From NCBI RefSeq assembly GCF_036786105.1, contig NZ_DAIQRQ010000002.1:62001-126000 (forward strand): a stretch of DNA of 64,000 nt, in the 5' to 3' direction. The position numbers and the translations under genes are program-made. Positions 16,605-24,726 of the stretch are shown in pieces. Every line of letters starts with the position of its first letter. The first letter of the stretch is position 1. The notes beneath the pieces were generated by a model. That model saw only the letters and a list, made by a program, of their open reading frames with translations, ran no database searches and had not been told where the DNA came from. The DNA is from Ohtaekwangia sp036786105. GTDB lineage: Bacteria; Bacteroidota; Bacteroidia; Cytophagales; Cyclobacteriaceae.

Positions 16605-18653
16605 CTACAACGATAAACCAGTTTTAAGGCCTGCATAATAATTAATGCCTGGCGCGGCATTATAGTATCTGCCAAGCGCAGCATTAAGGTCATTGCCCAG
16701 ACTATATTTTGCATTCAATGCATTATCAACACCTCCGAATATATCCAGCGAAAGGCGCTGCCATTGTTTTTTATAGCCGGCACGGGCACCAAGCAAAAAG
16801 TAGTCGTTCGCGTAATCTGTATTGGCATCGTTCACAGGGATGCGATCGGTATAAGTAAACGTGATGTTTGTATACAATCCCGTTTGTATATTAAGATCCA
16901 AGCCAGCTACAACAATATGAGGTGCTATGCCGGTAAGTTTATTGCCGCTGTAGTTAGTGGTGTCTTTCGCGTAGTTTTTAAATGTATAGTCATTATACGT
17001 AAAACTCGTCCATACTTTCAGATTTGATAAGAATGATTGTGGCGATAGATGAGGTGACCATCCGAGCTGGATTTCAGCACCACGCTGCTGTGTTTTGCCG
17101 GCATTTACAAAATATTCAGCGCCATCGTCCAGGCGCCTGGTAACAATGGTCTCGTTGAGTTGAAAATTATAGACAACTACATCATAAGTAAAAGTAGTAT
17201 TGAACAACAGACCACGAATGCCTATTTCGGAATTTTTTCCCTGTTCTGGTTTGAGATCAGGATTAAATTGCCCCGTAGAAGGGAATAATTCCTGAGAAGT
17301 AGGGGGTGAATATCCCTGGCTGTAGCTCGCATGAATAGAGATATATGGACTGATTTTATTTAATAATGCTATGCGAGGAGAAAAAACAAGGTCGAAATTA
17401 TTACTGGCATTTCTCGGAGGAGTGTCTGATAATTTGATATCATTAACATCTAGCTTGTTAATACTTGCACCGGCAGTAAGAAAGAAATTGGCAGGCAGGT
17501 AAAACTCAGCCTGGGCAAAACCAAAATAGGTATTGATGGAGATCTCATCATCGGTTTGCATCGCGCCTGATTGGCCCTGGTTATTATCGTATACTTTTAC
17601 AGGCGAGAAGCTGCGTTGATATTCAGCACCAAAATTCAGTTTACCTTTCGGGAAAATATACTGTGTGTTGGTTCTTGCTCCCATGCCTTGTTCCACACGT
17701 TTCTCAACATTACGAATAGCAGGGTTGTCGAATTGCGTGAACGATCCGTATACACCGGTTGTGTTAGACCAGCGATCGTTCCACTGATAATCATAACTTA
17801 AACCTGAATAGAACGTCTTGTTGTATACAGCTGCCTTTTGTTCAATAGCACCCGGATTAGGTCCTGCAGTCGGGCGTGCCTGTCGTGGATCAGTCTGATA
17901 TTGTTGCTTTGTCAAGGCGCCTGGTGTTTGATAGTACAAGTCAGCGTAGAGTATATTGGCTGATAAGGTTCCTTTTTCATTCACCAGAAAATCGGCTTGT
18001 GTCTGCACAACATCGCGTGCCATCTTTGTTTGCTGACGATAGCCATCAGACTGCTGGTGTGCATAGAGTACTTGTATATTGCTTTGGTCGCTGTGCGATT
18101 TTGCCTGCATAGTATAGCGCATCAATCCATAACTGCCAGCCATGGCCGATACATCTATACCGCTTTTAACGGGTGAATTTTTTAAAAGCAACACGCCACC
18201 CGTGCCCGCGCCATACAGGCTTGTGCCCGGGCCTTTAATGATTTCTGCCTGCTGAAAAGAATTTTGATCCAGGAGATTCAGGTATGTGTTACCGCCTGCA
18301 TCCGTAAACGGCAATCCATTCCAGTAAACTTTTACATTGCGTACACCAAAAGGTGAGCGCAGCGAGCTCCCGCGTATAGCCAGTCGGTAGCTTCCTGGCG
18401 ACCGTTCTTCCATACGTACGCCCGGCACGGTATTTATAGCAGATAATAGGGATGTATTGCTGAATCGTTCGAGTTCTTTCGTTTGCAGAAGGCCAATAGA
18501 GGCAGGCACTTCAGACAGCGGGCGGTCATACTGAAAAGCTTCAATTGTGACTTCATCAAGTACCTGGGTAGTATCCGCTGAGCGATTTTCTTGTTGTGCT
18601 ATAGCCGAAAGGGAGCGAACTATACAGATAAAAACAATTAAACCTCGTATCAT
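16605..18653 (-). CDS. TonB-dependent outer-membrane receptor
   Basis: A 682-residue receptor with signal peptide (to SAIAQQ). A plug domain spans about 30-150: TQVLDEVTIEAF resembles a TonB box, then NTVPGVRMEERSPGSYRL, IRGSSLRSPFG and VEIIKGPGTSLYGAGTGG-like AEIIKGPG. A 22-strand barrel follows, and the protein ends in an aromatic-poor SL. There is no CarboxypepD_reg domain and no SusD partner nearby, so it resembles siderophore/cofactor receptors more than SusC polysaccharide transporters. The substrate cannot be told. It heads a same-strand run with the fructosamine kinase and propeller sensor genes. Confidence 0.92.
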   Translation of the reverse strand: MIRGLIVFICIVRSLSAIAQQENRSADTTQVLDEVTIEAFQYDRPLSEVPASIGLLQTKELERFSNTSLLSAINTVPGVRMEERSPGSYRLAIRGSSLRSPFGVRNVKVYWNGLPFTDAGGNTYLNLLDQNSFQQAEIIKGPGTSLYGAGTGGVLLLKNSPVKSGIDVSAMAGSYGLMRYTMQAKSHSDQSNIQVLYAHQQSDGYRQQTKMARDVVQTQADFLVNEKGTLSANILYADLYYQTPGALTKQQYQTDPRQARPTAGPNPGAIEQKAAVYNKTFYSGLSYDYQWNDRWSNTTGVYGSFTQFDNPAIRNVEKRVEQGMGARTNTQYIFPKGKLNFGAEYQRSFSPVKVYDNNQGQSGAMQTDDEISINTYFGFAQAEFYLPANFFLTAGASINKLDVNDIKLSDTPPRNASNNFDLVFSPRIALLNKISPYISIHASYSQGYSPPTSQELFPSTGQFNPDLKPEQGKNSEIGIRGLLFNTTFTYDVVVYNFQLNETIVTRRLDDGAEYFVNAGKTQQRGAEIQLGWSPHLSPQSFLSNLKVWTSFTYNDYTFKNYAKDTTNYSGNKLTGIAPHIVVAGLDLNIQTGLYTNITFTYTDRIPVNDANTDYANDYFLLGARAGYKKQWQRLSLDIFGGVDNALNAKYSLGNDLNAALGRYYNAAPGINYYAGLKTGLSL

Positions 18654-18756
18654 TGTATTTTAGGTGAAGCCTGAAATATAACAGAATAGCCCACTCATCA
18701 AAAAAATCGAACCAAAAGGTTCATTATTAAGTTATAATTAACAAACTACAACTATC

Positions 18757-18996
18757 ATGGGAAGACCTCCAGTATTACCGAAGAAGAAAAAAGACGGGTT
18801 TTGGCTTGAAATACGAAATAAGGGAGCAAAGTCGGGTGGTACCATTCTTATTCGTGACACTTACGAAGCAATGATGCAAGCTGCCAGACAGTACGAGATC
18901 ACGAAAGATGTGGTTATTTTAGGCGAACATCGTAACGGCAAGAAAGTAGAAGACTCTACTTCCCGTAAGAAGAAAAGCACGGCTGACGCTGATTAA
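18757..18996 (+). CDS. small basic conserved-type hypothetical protein
   Basis: A 79-residue highly basic protein (MGRPPVLPKKKKDGFWLEI, ending SRKKKSTADAD). The middle (GGTILIRDTYEAMMQAARQYEITKDVVILGEHRNG) looks folded, the termini disordered. The basic ends could bind nucleic acid, but no known domain is recognised. It is divergent from the TonB receptor and convergent with ispH. The composition and clear ATG after an AT-rich leader make it a credible gene. Confidence 0.65.
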   Translation: MGRPPVLPKKKKDGFWLEIRNKGAKSGGTILIRDTYEAMMQAARQYEITKDVVILGEHRNGKKVEDSTSRKKKSTADAD

Positions 18997-19017
18997 AGCA
19001 CGCCTGGCAGCCACAAA

Positions 19018-20253
19018 TTAAGCCCGTGGCGCTTCTATAAACTTCGTCAGAACTTCGTCCACTGACGTAACAGGTTGAAAGAACTCAAGTATCCGAAGCA
19101 TAACTCTGTCCACCAAGGTATCAGGACAGGATGCTCCACTGGTTAATATAATCTTGACTATATTTTTATCTGGCAGGAAGGAGTGTGTCTTTACATGCTT
19201 CCTGTTATGATAGTCAAAGTGATTGATCTCTTCTTTTGATACAATTTCTTTTTCAGAGTTAATGAAGTAAGTCGGGAATTTGCGCTCGCACAGTTCTACG
19301 ATGTGTGAAGTATTTGAGCTATTATATCCGCCCACCACTAAGGCCAGATCAGCGTCCGTCTCTAACAGCTGATACGTGGCATCCTGATTATCATTCGTTG
19401 CATAGCACAGCGTGTCACGTGTATCGGCAAAATGTTCCTTCAGATTTTCCATGCCGTACAAATCAACCATCAGTTGACGGAGGTAATCGGCAATAGCTTG
19501 TGTCTCCGTTGCCAGCATGGTTGTTTGATTAACAACACCAATACGCTGCAAGTGAAGCTGTGGATCAAATCCGATTGAGTACTTTGAAGCAAATTCCTTG
19601 AAGAATGCTTCAGGGGATTTTCGGCCCAGAATATACTCTCCCAGTTTTATGGCGTCATTCATATCGCGCACAATCACCGAACGCCCTTTCTGTGCGCTAT
19701 GCGAAAAAGTAGCACGCGTTTCTTCATGTCTGGGCTTACCATGTATAATGATGGTGTAGTCTTCACTGCCGAGTTTCTCAGAGCGATTCCATACCTTCTC
19801 TACAAAAGGACAGGTGGTGTTATACTTCTGTACTTCTATACCTTTATCCAGGAGCAAATGTTCGATTTCAACAGTGGTTCCAAATGCGGGGATAATTACT
19901 ACATCGTCCTTTTGCAGGGCATCCCAGGGTATAAATTGTTTGCCATCGGTGTCCATAATAAACTGGATTCCGCGGCTTTGCAGGTCGTTGTTTACTTCCT
20001 GGTTATGAATCATCTGGCTAAGCAGAAATACGCGCTTGTTGGGATTTTCTTCTAAAGCACGGTAGCTGATCTCGATGGCATTTTCAACACCATAGCAAAA
20101 CCCGAAATGACGGGCGATATAAAACTGAACCGGGCCGAAATTCAGCAGGGTTGGAGAGAAGTCTTGTTTACGCAGATCTTTTACTCTGCGCGCTTCTTTT
20201 ATTTTACCGGTAATGGACGACCGGTAGTAAGCGGGAATGTCAAACTTTTTGAT
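19018..20253 (-). CDS. ispH: 4-hydroxy-3-methylbut-2-enyl diphosphate reductase, non-AUG start
   Basis: IspH/LytB makes isopentenyl and dimethylallyl diphosphate in the last step of the MEP pathway, using a [4Fe-4S] cluster. The three cluster cysteines are in HFGFCYGVENA (about residue 53), NTTCPFVEKVW and SGASCPDTLVD. The first ATG (20013) lies after the first Cys, so it cannot be the start. The frame is open up to a TAG at 20274-20272, and the conserved N-terminus KKFDIPAYYRSS is preceded by ATC (20253-20251), with CTG two codons earlier; no ATG, GTG or TTG exists in between. ATC or CTG must serve as start, or an ATG was lost. A -7 box at 20288-20281 supports a start in this place. The protein has 411 residues, close to Bacteroidota relatives. 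Confidence 0.9.
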   Translation of the reverse strand: MKKFDIPAYYRSSITGKIKEARRVKDLRKQDFSPTLLNFGPVQFYIARHFGFCYGVENAIEISYRALEENPNKRVFLLSQMIHNQEVNNDLQSRGIQFIMDTDGKQFIPWDALQKDDVVIIPAFGTTVEIEHLLLDKGIEVQKYNTTCPFVEKVWNRSEKLGSEDYTIIIHGKPRHEETRATFSHSAQKGRSVIVRDMNDAIKLGEYILGRKSPEAFFKEFASKYSIGFDPQLHLQRIGVVNQTTMLATETQAIADYLRQLMVDLYGMENLKEHFADTRDTLCYATNDNQDATYQLLETDADLALVVGGYNSSNTSHIVELCERKFPTYFINSEKEIVSKEEINHFDYHNRKHVKTHSFLPDKNIVKIILTSGASCPDTLVDRVMLRILEFFQPVTSVDEVLTKFIEAPRA

Positions 20254-20280
20254 AAGCAGTTCTCTTTTACACTAACTGTG

Positions 20281-20288
20281 CAAAGTTA
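20281..20288 (-). promoter_or_regulatory. -7 box of the ispH promoter
   Basis: TAACTTTG on the minus strand fits TAnnTTTG exactly. Transcription would begin near 20276, about 23 bases before the putative ATC start. No good -33 element was found. This promoter position limits the ispH start to the region with no usual start codon. Confidence 0.5.
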
Positions 20289-20300
20289 GAGGAAGTTGCC

Positions 20301-20371
20301 TAAACGTTAAGTGTTATCCGCTAACCGTAATAATTTTTAATGAACTATTACGGTTAACGGATAACGTTTAA
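20301..20371. repeat. long imperfect inverted repeat between ispH and a 57-residue gene
   Basis: GTTATCCGCTAACCGTAATA (20313-20332) pairs with TATTACGGTTAACGGATAAC (20346-20365) with one mismatch. Outer bases TAAACGTT (20301-20308) can pair with AACGTTTA (20363-20370) around a 7-base bulge. The loop is 13 bases. No T-run follows on either strand, so it is either an atypical terminator for the 57-residue gene or a dispersed palindromic element. Confidence 0.6.
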
Positions 20372-20376
20372 ACTAT

Positions 20377-20550
20377 TTATGCTGCTTTGGAGAGTTGATC
20401 TTCCTTAATCTTGTTGGTTCGGACTTCCTTCTTCTCAAGGTCAAACCATTTCACTTCTACGAAATTGTTTTTAATGTACTTGAGAACTTCCATCACTTTC
20501 CCATCAATCTTGCTGCGAACACGTTCGCCTTTCTTAAAAAGTCTCCTCAT
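20377..20550 (-). CDS. 57-residue basic protein, SH3-like (YodC/DUF2158-like) appearance
   Basis: An ATG at 20550 opens a 57-residue frame ending TAA at 20377: it starts MRRLFKKGERVRSKIDGKVM and continues with EVLKYIKNNFVEVKWFDLEK. The pattern of short strands with FKKGERVRSK and VEVKWFD recalls the small SH3-like barrel of YodC/DUF2158 proteins, but the match is by eye only. It starts 17 bases after the DegP-like protease stop, so it is probably co-transcribed with it. A long inverted repeat follows its stop. Confidence 0.65.
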   Translation of the reverse strand: MRRLFKKGERVRSKIDGKVMEVLKYIKNNFVEVKWFDLEKKEVRTNKIKEDQLSKAA

Positions 20551-20567
20551 AAATTCTAACTGTTATT

Positions 20568-22052
20568 TTACATTCTAAAGGCATAATTGAATTCTCTGGG
20601 AACATCTTCATACGTGCCGGAGAGAATAACCAATTCACCAGTTTTCTTTTTCTTCAATAACTCATTGAACTCTTTAACGGATTTCACCGGCGTCTCGTTG
20701 ACCTTTGTGATAATGAAGCCTTCACGAATGTCTGTGTACTTGGCCAATTTCCCGTTCCCGAGTTCCTTTACCCGAACACCGTTGTTAATATCTAATTTTT
20801 TCAGAACATTTCCACTAACATCTTCAACTTCTAATCCCAGAGAAGCAAAGCCATCACGTTCTTCAGGCTTCACAGTTCCGGTTTTTCCGTCACGGTTTTT
20901 TAACACAACCGGTAGCGTGAGCTCTTTTCCTTTACGATTGACAGTAACATTTACTTTATCACCCGGACGATGACGACCTATATATTCAATCAACGCAGCA
21001 CTGGTGTTGATCGGTGTTTCATCTATCTTCACTACCACATCGCCTTCCTGCAAACCAGCTTCTTTTGCCGAGCTATGTTCAGGAAATCCGGATACATACG
21101 CGCCTGTATTAACCTGTAAATCTTTCTCTTTTACAATCTGGCTGTTTACACTGCCGATGGATATACCTAACCAACCGCGTTGTACGGTACCAAATTGAAT
21201 GAGATCTTCAACAATCTTACTCACAATGTTTGAAGGTACTGCAAAACCATAGCCAGAGTAAGAACCTGTAGGACTCGCAATTGCAGTATTGATACCCAGC
21301 AAACCACCATTGAGGTTTACCAATGCACCACCGCTGTTGCCAGGGTTAATAGCTGCATCGGTCTGTATAAATGATTCGATCGCAGTATTGCCTCCTTCCG
21401 AGTTACGCTGAAGGATGTTAATGCTTCTTCCTTTCGCACTTATAATACCAGCGGTTACAGTAGAATTTAAATTGAAAGGATTTCCGATAGCCAATACCCA
21501 CTCACCAACCTTCGATTTGTCTGAGTCTACAAATGAAAGATGGGGAAGAGTTTTCTCATTTATTTTAATAAGCGCTATATCAGTATCCGGATCTGTACCC
21601 ACAACTTCTGCTTTATAAGTACGGTTATCGTACAACGTTACTTCTACCACATCAGCATCTTGCACAACGTGGTTGTTGGTAACGATATAACCATTCTCAT
21701 TAACAATTACGCCCGAGCCGGAACTCTGGGTTGGTCCTTGAGGCATCATACGGGGTCCGAAGAATTCACGGAAAGGATCGGAGTTATCTGTAGATTCATC
21801 TCTTCGCGACATTCCATCCTGGGTAGAGCGGATATATACCACCGCTGGCGTTACACGCTCGGCTGTTTGAGTAAAATCAAGCGGTACAGTTTGTCCGTTT
21901 TCATTAACGCTGTACGCTACTCTCGATGTCGGTGTGCCATTAATATAGTCTAACTTGACACCCTGTTCATCTTTGTCCAAAACTTTGAATGCGACCATCG
22001 TGCTGGCACTACCAAGCACTGCCGCCAGAAAAAGTGATGCAAATCTTTTCAT
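20568..22052 (-). CDS. DegP/HtrA (Do-like) serine protease
   Basis: A 494-residue periplasmic protease-chaperone from the ATG at 22052 (MKRFASLFLAAVLGSAS). It has an uncleaved or cleaved N-terminal signal, then a trypsin-like domain (about 90-290) with catalytic His in VTNNHVVQDA, Asp in DPDTDIALIKI and Ser in NPGNSGGALVNLNG. Two PDZ domains follow (about 300-390 and 405-490), the first with EAGLQEGDVVVKIDETPI. HtrA proteins degrade or refold misfolded envelope proteins under stress. A start at 22109 would add polar residues before the signal and is rejected. No sigma-E-like promoter was recognised. Confidence 0.95.
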   Translation of the reverse strand: MKRFASLFLAAVLGSASTMVAFKVLDKDEQGVKLDYINGTPTSRVAYSVNENGQTVPLDFTQTAERVTPAVVYIRSTQDGMSRRDESTDNSDPFREFFGPRMMPQGPTQSSGSGVIVNENGYIVTNNHVVQDADVVEVTLYDNRTYKAEVVGTDPDTDIALIKINEKTLPHLSFVDSDKSKVGEWVLAIGNPFNLNSTVTAGIISAKGRSINILQRNSEGGNTAIESFIQTDAAINPGNSGGALVNLNGGLLGINTAIASPTGSYSGYGFAVPSNIVSKIVEDLIQFGTVQRGWLGISIGSVNSQIVKEKDLQVNTGAYVSGFPEHSSAKEAGLQEGDVVVKIDETPINTSAALIEYIGRHRPGDKVNVTVNRKGKELTLPVVLKNRDGKTGTVKPEERDGFASLGLEVEDVSGNVLKKLDINNGVRVKELGNGKLAKYTDIREGFIITKVNETPVKSVKEFNELLKKKKTGELVILSGTYEDVPREFNYAFRM

Positions 22053-22327
22053 AATCACAATTTTATTAAGCGTTTGTTTCTGAACAAAAACCAGGCAGAA
22101 CGCCTTCAAAAGAAATTTTGTCAGTTTATTCCCCTCGTTCTATCTCCGCCTTCTGTCAGATTTTTAATTTTGTATCATAAGTACGAAAACTTTCGGATTT
22201 TGGTTCAGGTATTTACAATCATAACGAATAGAAGATTGGCGAACGGTTAAAAATGCAACATCAAGGTGAGCTAAACTGCGAAGACCGGTAAATGATTACT
22301 TAACTTTACTTAAATGCTATACTGTCT

Positions 22328-22789
22328 ATGAACTTTTCCTTCATAAAAATCCTGATTCTGTTTTTTGCGTGTTGTATGAACTTCAACACATGGAGCCAGC
22401 AAAAAGAATTTGGGTGGTTGCTCGGCACATGGCAATTAAAAGACAAACAGGTTTTCGAACACTGGTCACTTGATCACGACAATCAAACTATTCACGGCAT
22501 ATCATACCGCATAAAGAACACGGCTGATACGGTAGTTACTGAAGAAATAACATTAAAACTTGAACAAGGTGCTTTCTATTATGTGCCCGATGTTATCGGC
22601 AATCAAGGCCCGGTTGCATTCAGGATAACACAATATGACAAAACGATGTTCGTTGCTGAAAATATGAAACATGACTTCCCGAAAATCATTCGGTATAAAC
22701 TTGTGCGAAAGGATAACCACGATATAAATGAAGCCTCTATAGAAGGAAATGGAAAAGTTATCAGCTATACGTTCGTTAGGTTGAATTAA
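22328..22789 (+). CDS. secreted DUF6265-type protein
   Basis: A 153-residue protein with signal peptide (to TWSQQ). The mature part begins with FGWLLGTWQLKDKQVFEHWS and continues GISYRIKNTADTVVTEEITL, the pattern of Bacteroidota DUF6265 proteins, probably a small beta-barrel in the periplasm. The function is unknown. It stands alone, divergent from the protease gene, with a near-consensus -7 box TAACTTTA about 20 bases upstream. Confidence 0.75.
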   Translation: MNFSFIKILILFFACCMNFNTWSQQKEFGWLLGTWQLKDKQVFEHWSLDHDNQTIHGISYRIKNTADTVVTEEITLKLEQGAFYYVPDVIGNQGPVAFRITQYDKTMFVAENMKHDFPKIIRYKLVRKDNHDINEASIEGNGKVISYTFVRLN

Positions 22790-22903
22790 TTAATGTAGGT
22801 AATTATAAGTCTGATGCGGGATTTCCTGTAGCTATAAAAACTTTTTTTAAAAATCACCCATCAAAAGGTAAACTTGACTATACCCGCTCCCGTAACGGTC
22901 GTA

Positions 22904-23050
22904 ATGGCAAACACCTACACAACCTATACCATGCAGTCGAACCACGACAAAGAAACCGCACACCGCAGGCTCAAAAGATTGCGTACGCTTCTTATTATCT
23001 GGCTGATTTCTTTACTGGCAACAGTAGTATGGTTTTCGCTTACCGCCTGA
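22904..23050 (+). CDS. possible 48-residue single-helix membrane protein
   Basis: A 48-codon frame with a polar, basic first half (HDKETAHRRLKRLRT) and one hydrophobic helix (LLIIWLISLLATVVWFSL) ending TA-stop. The positive-inside pattern looks real rather than chance, and the frame fills the gap before the convergent DUF2071 gene. A second in-frame ATG at 22931 is an equally good start. There is no family match, so it remains tentative. Confidence 0.4.
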   Translation: MANTYTTYTMQSNHDKETAHRRLKRLRTLLIIWLISLLATVVWFSLTA

Positions 23051-23055
23051 TATAC

Positions 23056-23766
23056 CTATATTTTTGTACCCCTCCTTACTACGATCTCAGAACCTTCTGC
23101 CAGAAATACGGAACCCGGTTTTTGCGTTGAAAGATTTGAAAAGCCACCTCCGTAGATTTTCCCGAAATCAACATCAATACGATAACTGCTTACAGGAAAT
23201 ACCATCCACCGGGGATGTTCCACAGCATATTCGGATGTTCTATGGGGCGCAAGCTGTGTATAACCCCAGTAATGCTCCGTGATAAATTCTTCTTCACTGC
23301 CTTCTCGTATCGCTACTGTATTTTTGGCTGCCGTCACTTCCAGTGAATGCCAGCGCTGTAGTTCCCAGCGATAGGCAACGGTCAGTCTATCGTCTTTTGC
23401 TTCTATCATGTGCGACATCGGCAGGGTTTGGTAGTGCTCGCCATACATGGTATTGGCTACGAATGTGAGTGCAGGTTTAGGCACAATCTCTTTGATAAAA
23501 ACCACACCTCGTTTCCAACCCGTTATATCTTTATACTTCACATAGAAGCGAAGATTTACCTCTTCGAATGTATGATGAAAAGGTATGCGCAAGCCACAAA
23601 GCTTCGTGTTTAAAAACATGAAGCCGACAAGGCTTACATAACAGGTGTCATTCCAAAGATCAAGTTCCGTCTTATTGGGAAGGTATGGCTGCAGTGCAGA
23701 TGGATCTACAACATAATTCGCCATGGCCAGTTTGCGCCATTCAGCCGTGAGAAAAACCGCTGCCAT
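23056..23766 (-). CDS. DUF2071 (YqjF-like) protein
   Basis: A 236-residue cytosolic protein: FLTAEWRKLAMANYVVDPSA, LQPYLPNKTELD, YVSLVGFMFLN and an HHTFEEVNLRFYVKY stretch are the hallmark of DUF2071/YqjF proteins, which have an acetoacetate decarboxylase-like fold without known activity. It lies 3 bases downstream of the thiol-disulfide lipoprotein stop, on the same strand, so the two genes form an operon. Confidence 0.85.
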   Translation of the reverse strand: MAAVFLTAEWRKLAMANYVVDPSALQPYLPNKTELDLWNDTCYVSLVGFMFLNTKLCGLRIPFHHTFEEVNLRFYVKYKDITGWKRGVVFIKEIVPKPALTFVANTMYGEHYQTLPMSHMIEAKDDRLTVAYRWELQRWHSLEVTAAKNTVAIREGSEEEFITEHYWGYTQLAPHRTSEYAVEHPRWMVFPVSSYRIDVDFGKIYGGGFSNLSTQKPGSVFLAEGSEIVVRRGTKI

Positions 23767-23769
23767 GGG

Positions 23770-24279
23770 TTAAATATTTTGCAGAATCTTTGACAGATCG
23801 GTTTCTCCGTTAAAATTCTTTATCAGTTTACGGTCGTGATAGATATATACTGACGGTGCATCGATAGGCCCAAAGTTCTCGATGATCTGATTAGAGGTAG
23901 TATTTCCAAAATGCACATTAGGCCTGTTGTTCAATTCATACTCTTCCGAAAATTTCCGAAGCTCATCTGCAGTTGCCGTGGAAACAAAATATAGTTGGTA
24001 CGCAGCAAAAGCATCTATCTTTTCACTGAACTGTTTGGCTTCTCGTTGGCAATGATCGCAGTCTGGCTGAAACATGATGAGTATATTTTTACCGGTGAAA
24101 CTTCTCATCGAGAATTGTTTTCCATCCAGTAAAGTTATTGCCATATCGGGCAACTGATCGGGTACCGTTGCAGGCATAGGTGGAATATAGGGCTTGTCGG
24201 CTTGTTTCTCTTTCTTTTGCGTGTTGCACGACACTACCATAAGAGCAAGTGCCGTTAAAGTTAATGTTATAGATCTCAT
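23770..24279 (-). CDS. thioredoxin-like (TlpA/AhpC-TSA) lipoprotein
   Basis: A 169-residue lipoprotein: the signal MRSITLTLTALALMVVSC ends in a lipobox Cys, followed by a proline-rich linker. The thioredoxin fold (about 45-165) has the redox motif PDCDHCQREAK (CxxC). Such proteins reduce or transfer disulfides in the periplasm. It sits between a 63-residue membrane protein gene upstream and a DUF2071 gene downstream with minimal gaps. Confidence 0.88.
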   Translation of the reverse strand: MRSITLTLTALALMVVSCNTQKKEKQADKPYIPPMPATVPDQLPDMAITLLDGKQFSMRSFTGKNILIMFQPDCDHCQREAKQFSEKIDAFAAYQLYFVSTATADELRKFSEEYELNNRPNVHFGNTTSNQIIENFGPIDAPSVYIYHDRKLIKNFNGETDLSKILQNI

Positions 24280-24291
24280 CTTTTTTGTAAG

Positions 24292-24483
24292 TCAAATGAA
24301 GGCAATCATAAGCCAATGCAAACCATAGGTGATAATCGAGATGCTGCCATAAAGCCTCAATATCTTTCTTCTGTTCTGCACATCTTCCCACCATAACATA
24401 GTCCAGGGCTTATACAAACCAATCAACAGAAAGACGAATGATGTGATGCTGATGTACAGTAAAAGCTGTTGAACAAAATTCAT
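24292..24483 (-). CDS. 63-residue two-helix membrane protein
   Basis: From the ATG at 24483 (MNFVQQLLLYISITSFVFLL) the protein has 63 residues and two membrane helices joined by GLYKPWTMLWWEDVQNRRKIL. The KPW..LWW..VQNRR linker is recognisable in small Bacteroidota membrane proteins, but no function is assigned. It starts the three-gene minus-strand operon with the redox lipoprotein and DUF2071 gene, divergent from mfd. Confidence 0.75.
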   Translation of the reverse strand: MNFVQQLLLYISITSFVFLLIGLYKPWTMLWWEDVQNRRKILRLYGSISIITYGLHWLMIAFI

Positions 24484-24571
24484 CTTCCTGACGTTTATGG
24501 ACGCTGTGAAGCAACAAGGTAGCAGTCGCCGGTCAAATAGTAAACTCAACAAAAAATATAATTTATAACAG

Positions 24572-24603
24572 TTGGTGAGGGATTTGCCGGGCTGTTATCT
24601 TTG
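24572..24603 (+). promoter_or_regulatory. promoter of mfd
   Basis: TATCTTTG (24596-24603) is a perfect -7 box, with TTG (24572-24574) 21 bases upstream. Transcription would begin near 24610, giving a leader of about 117 bases before the GTG start of mfd. The leader has no hairpin that I recognise as regulatory. Confidence 0.6.
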
Positions 24604-24726
24604 CACCCTTCTTTTTGTTAATCCGTAGATATCGTTGCACTTGATCACATTCTGTCGAATACAAGGCGGACAGTTTGCTGGCAGATATTTTTAGCGGACT
24701 AATGCAATCATAAACAGAAACGGTAC

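Noticed and set aside
19018..20013. IspH starting at the ATG at 20013 (331 residues)
   Set aside because: It would lack the first iron-sulfur cluster Cys and 80 conserved residues, so the true start must lie upstream.
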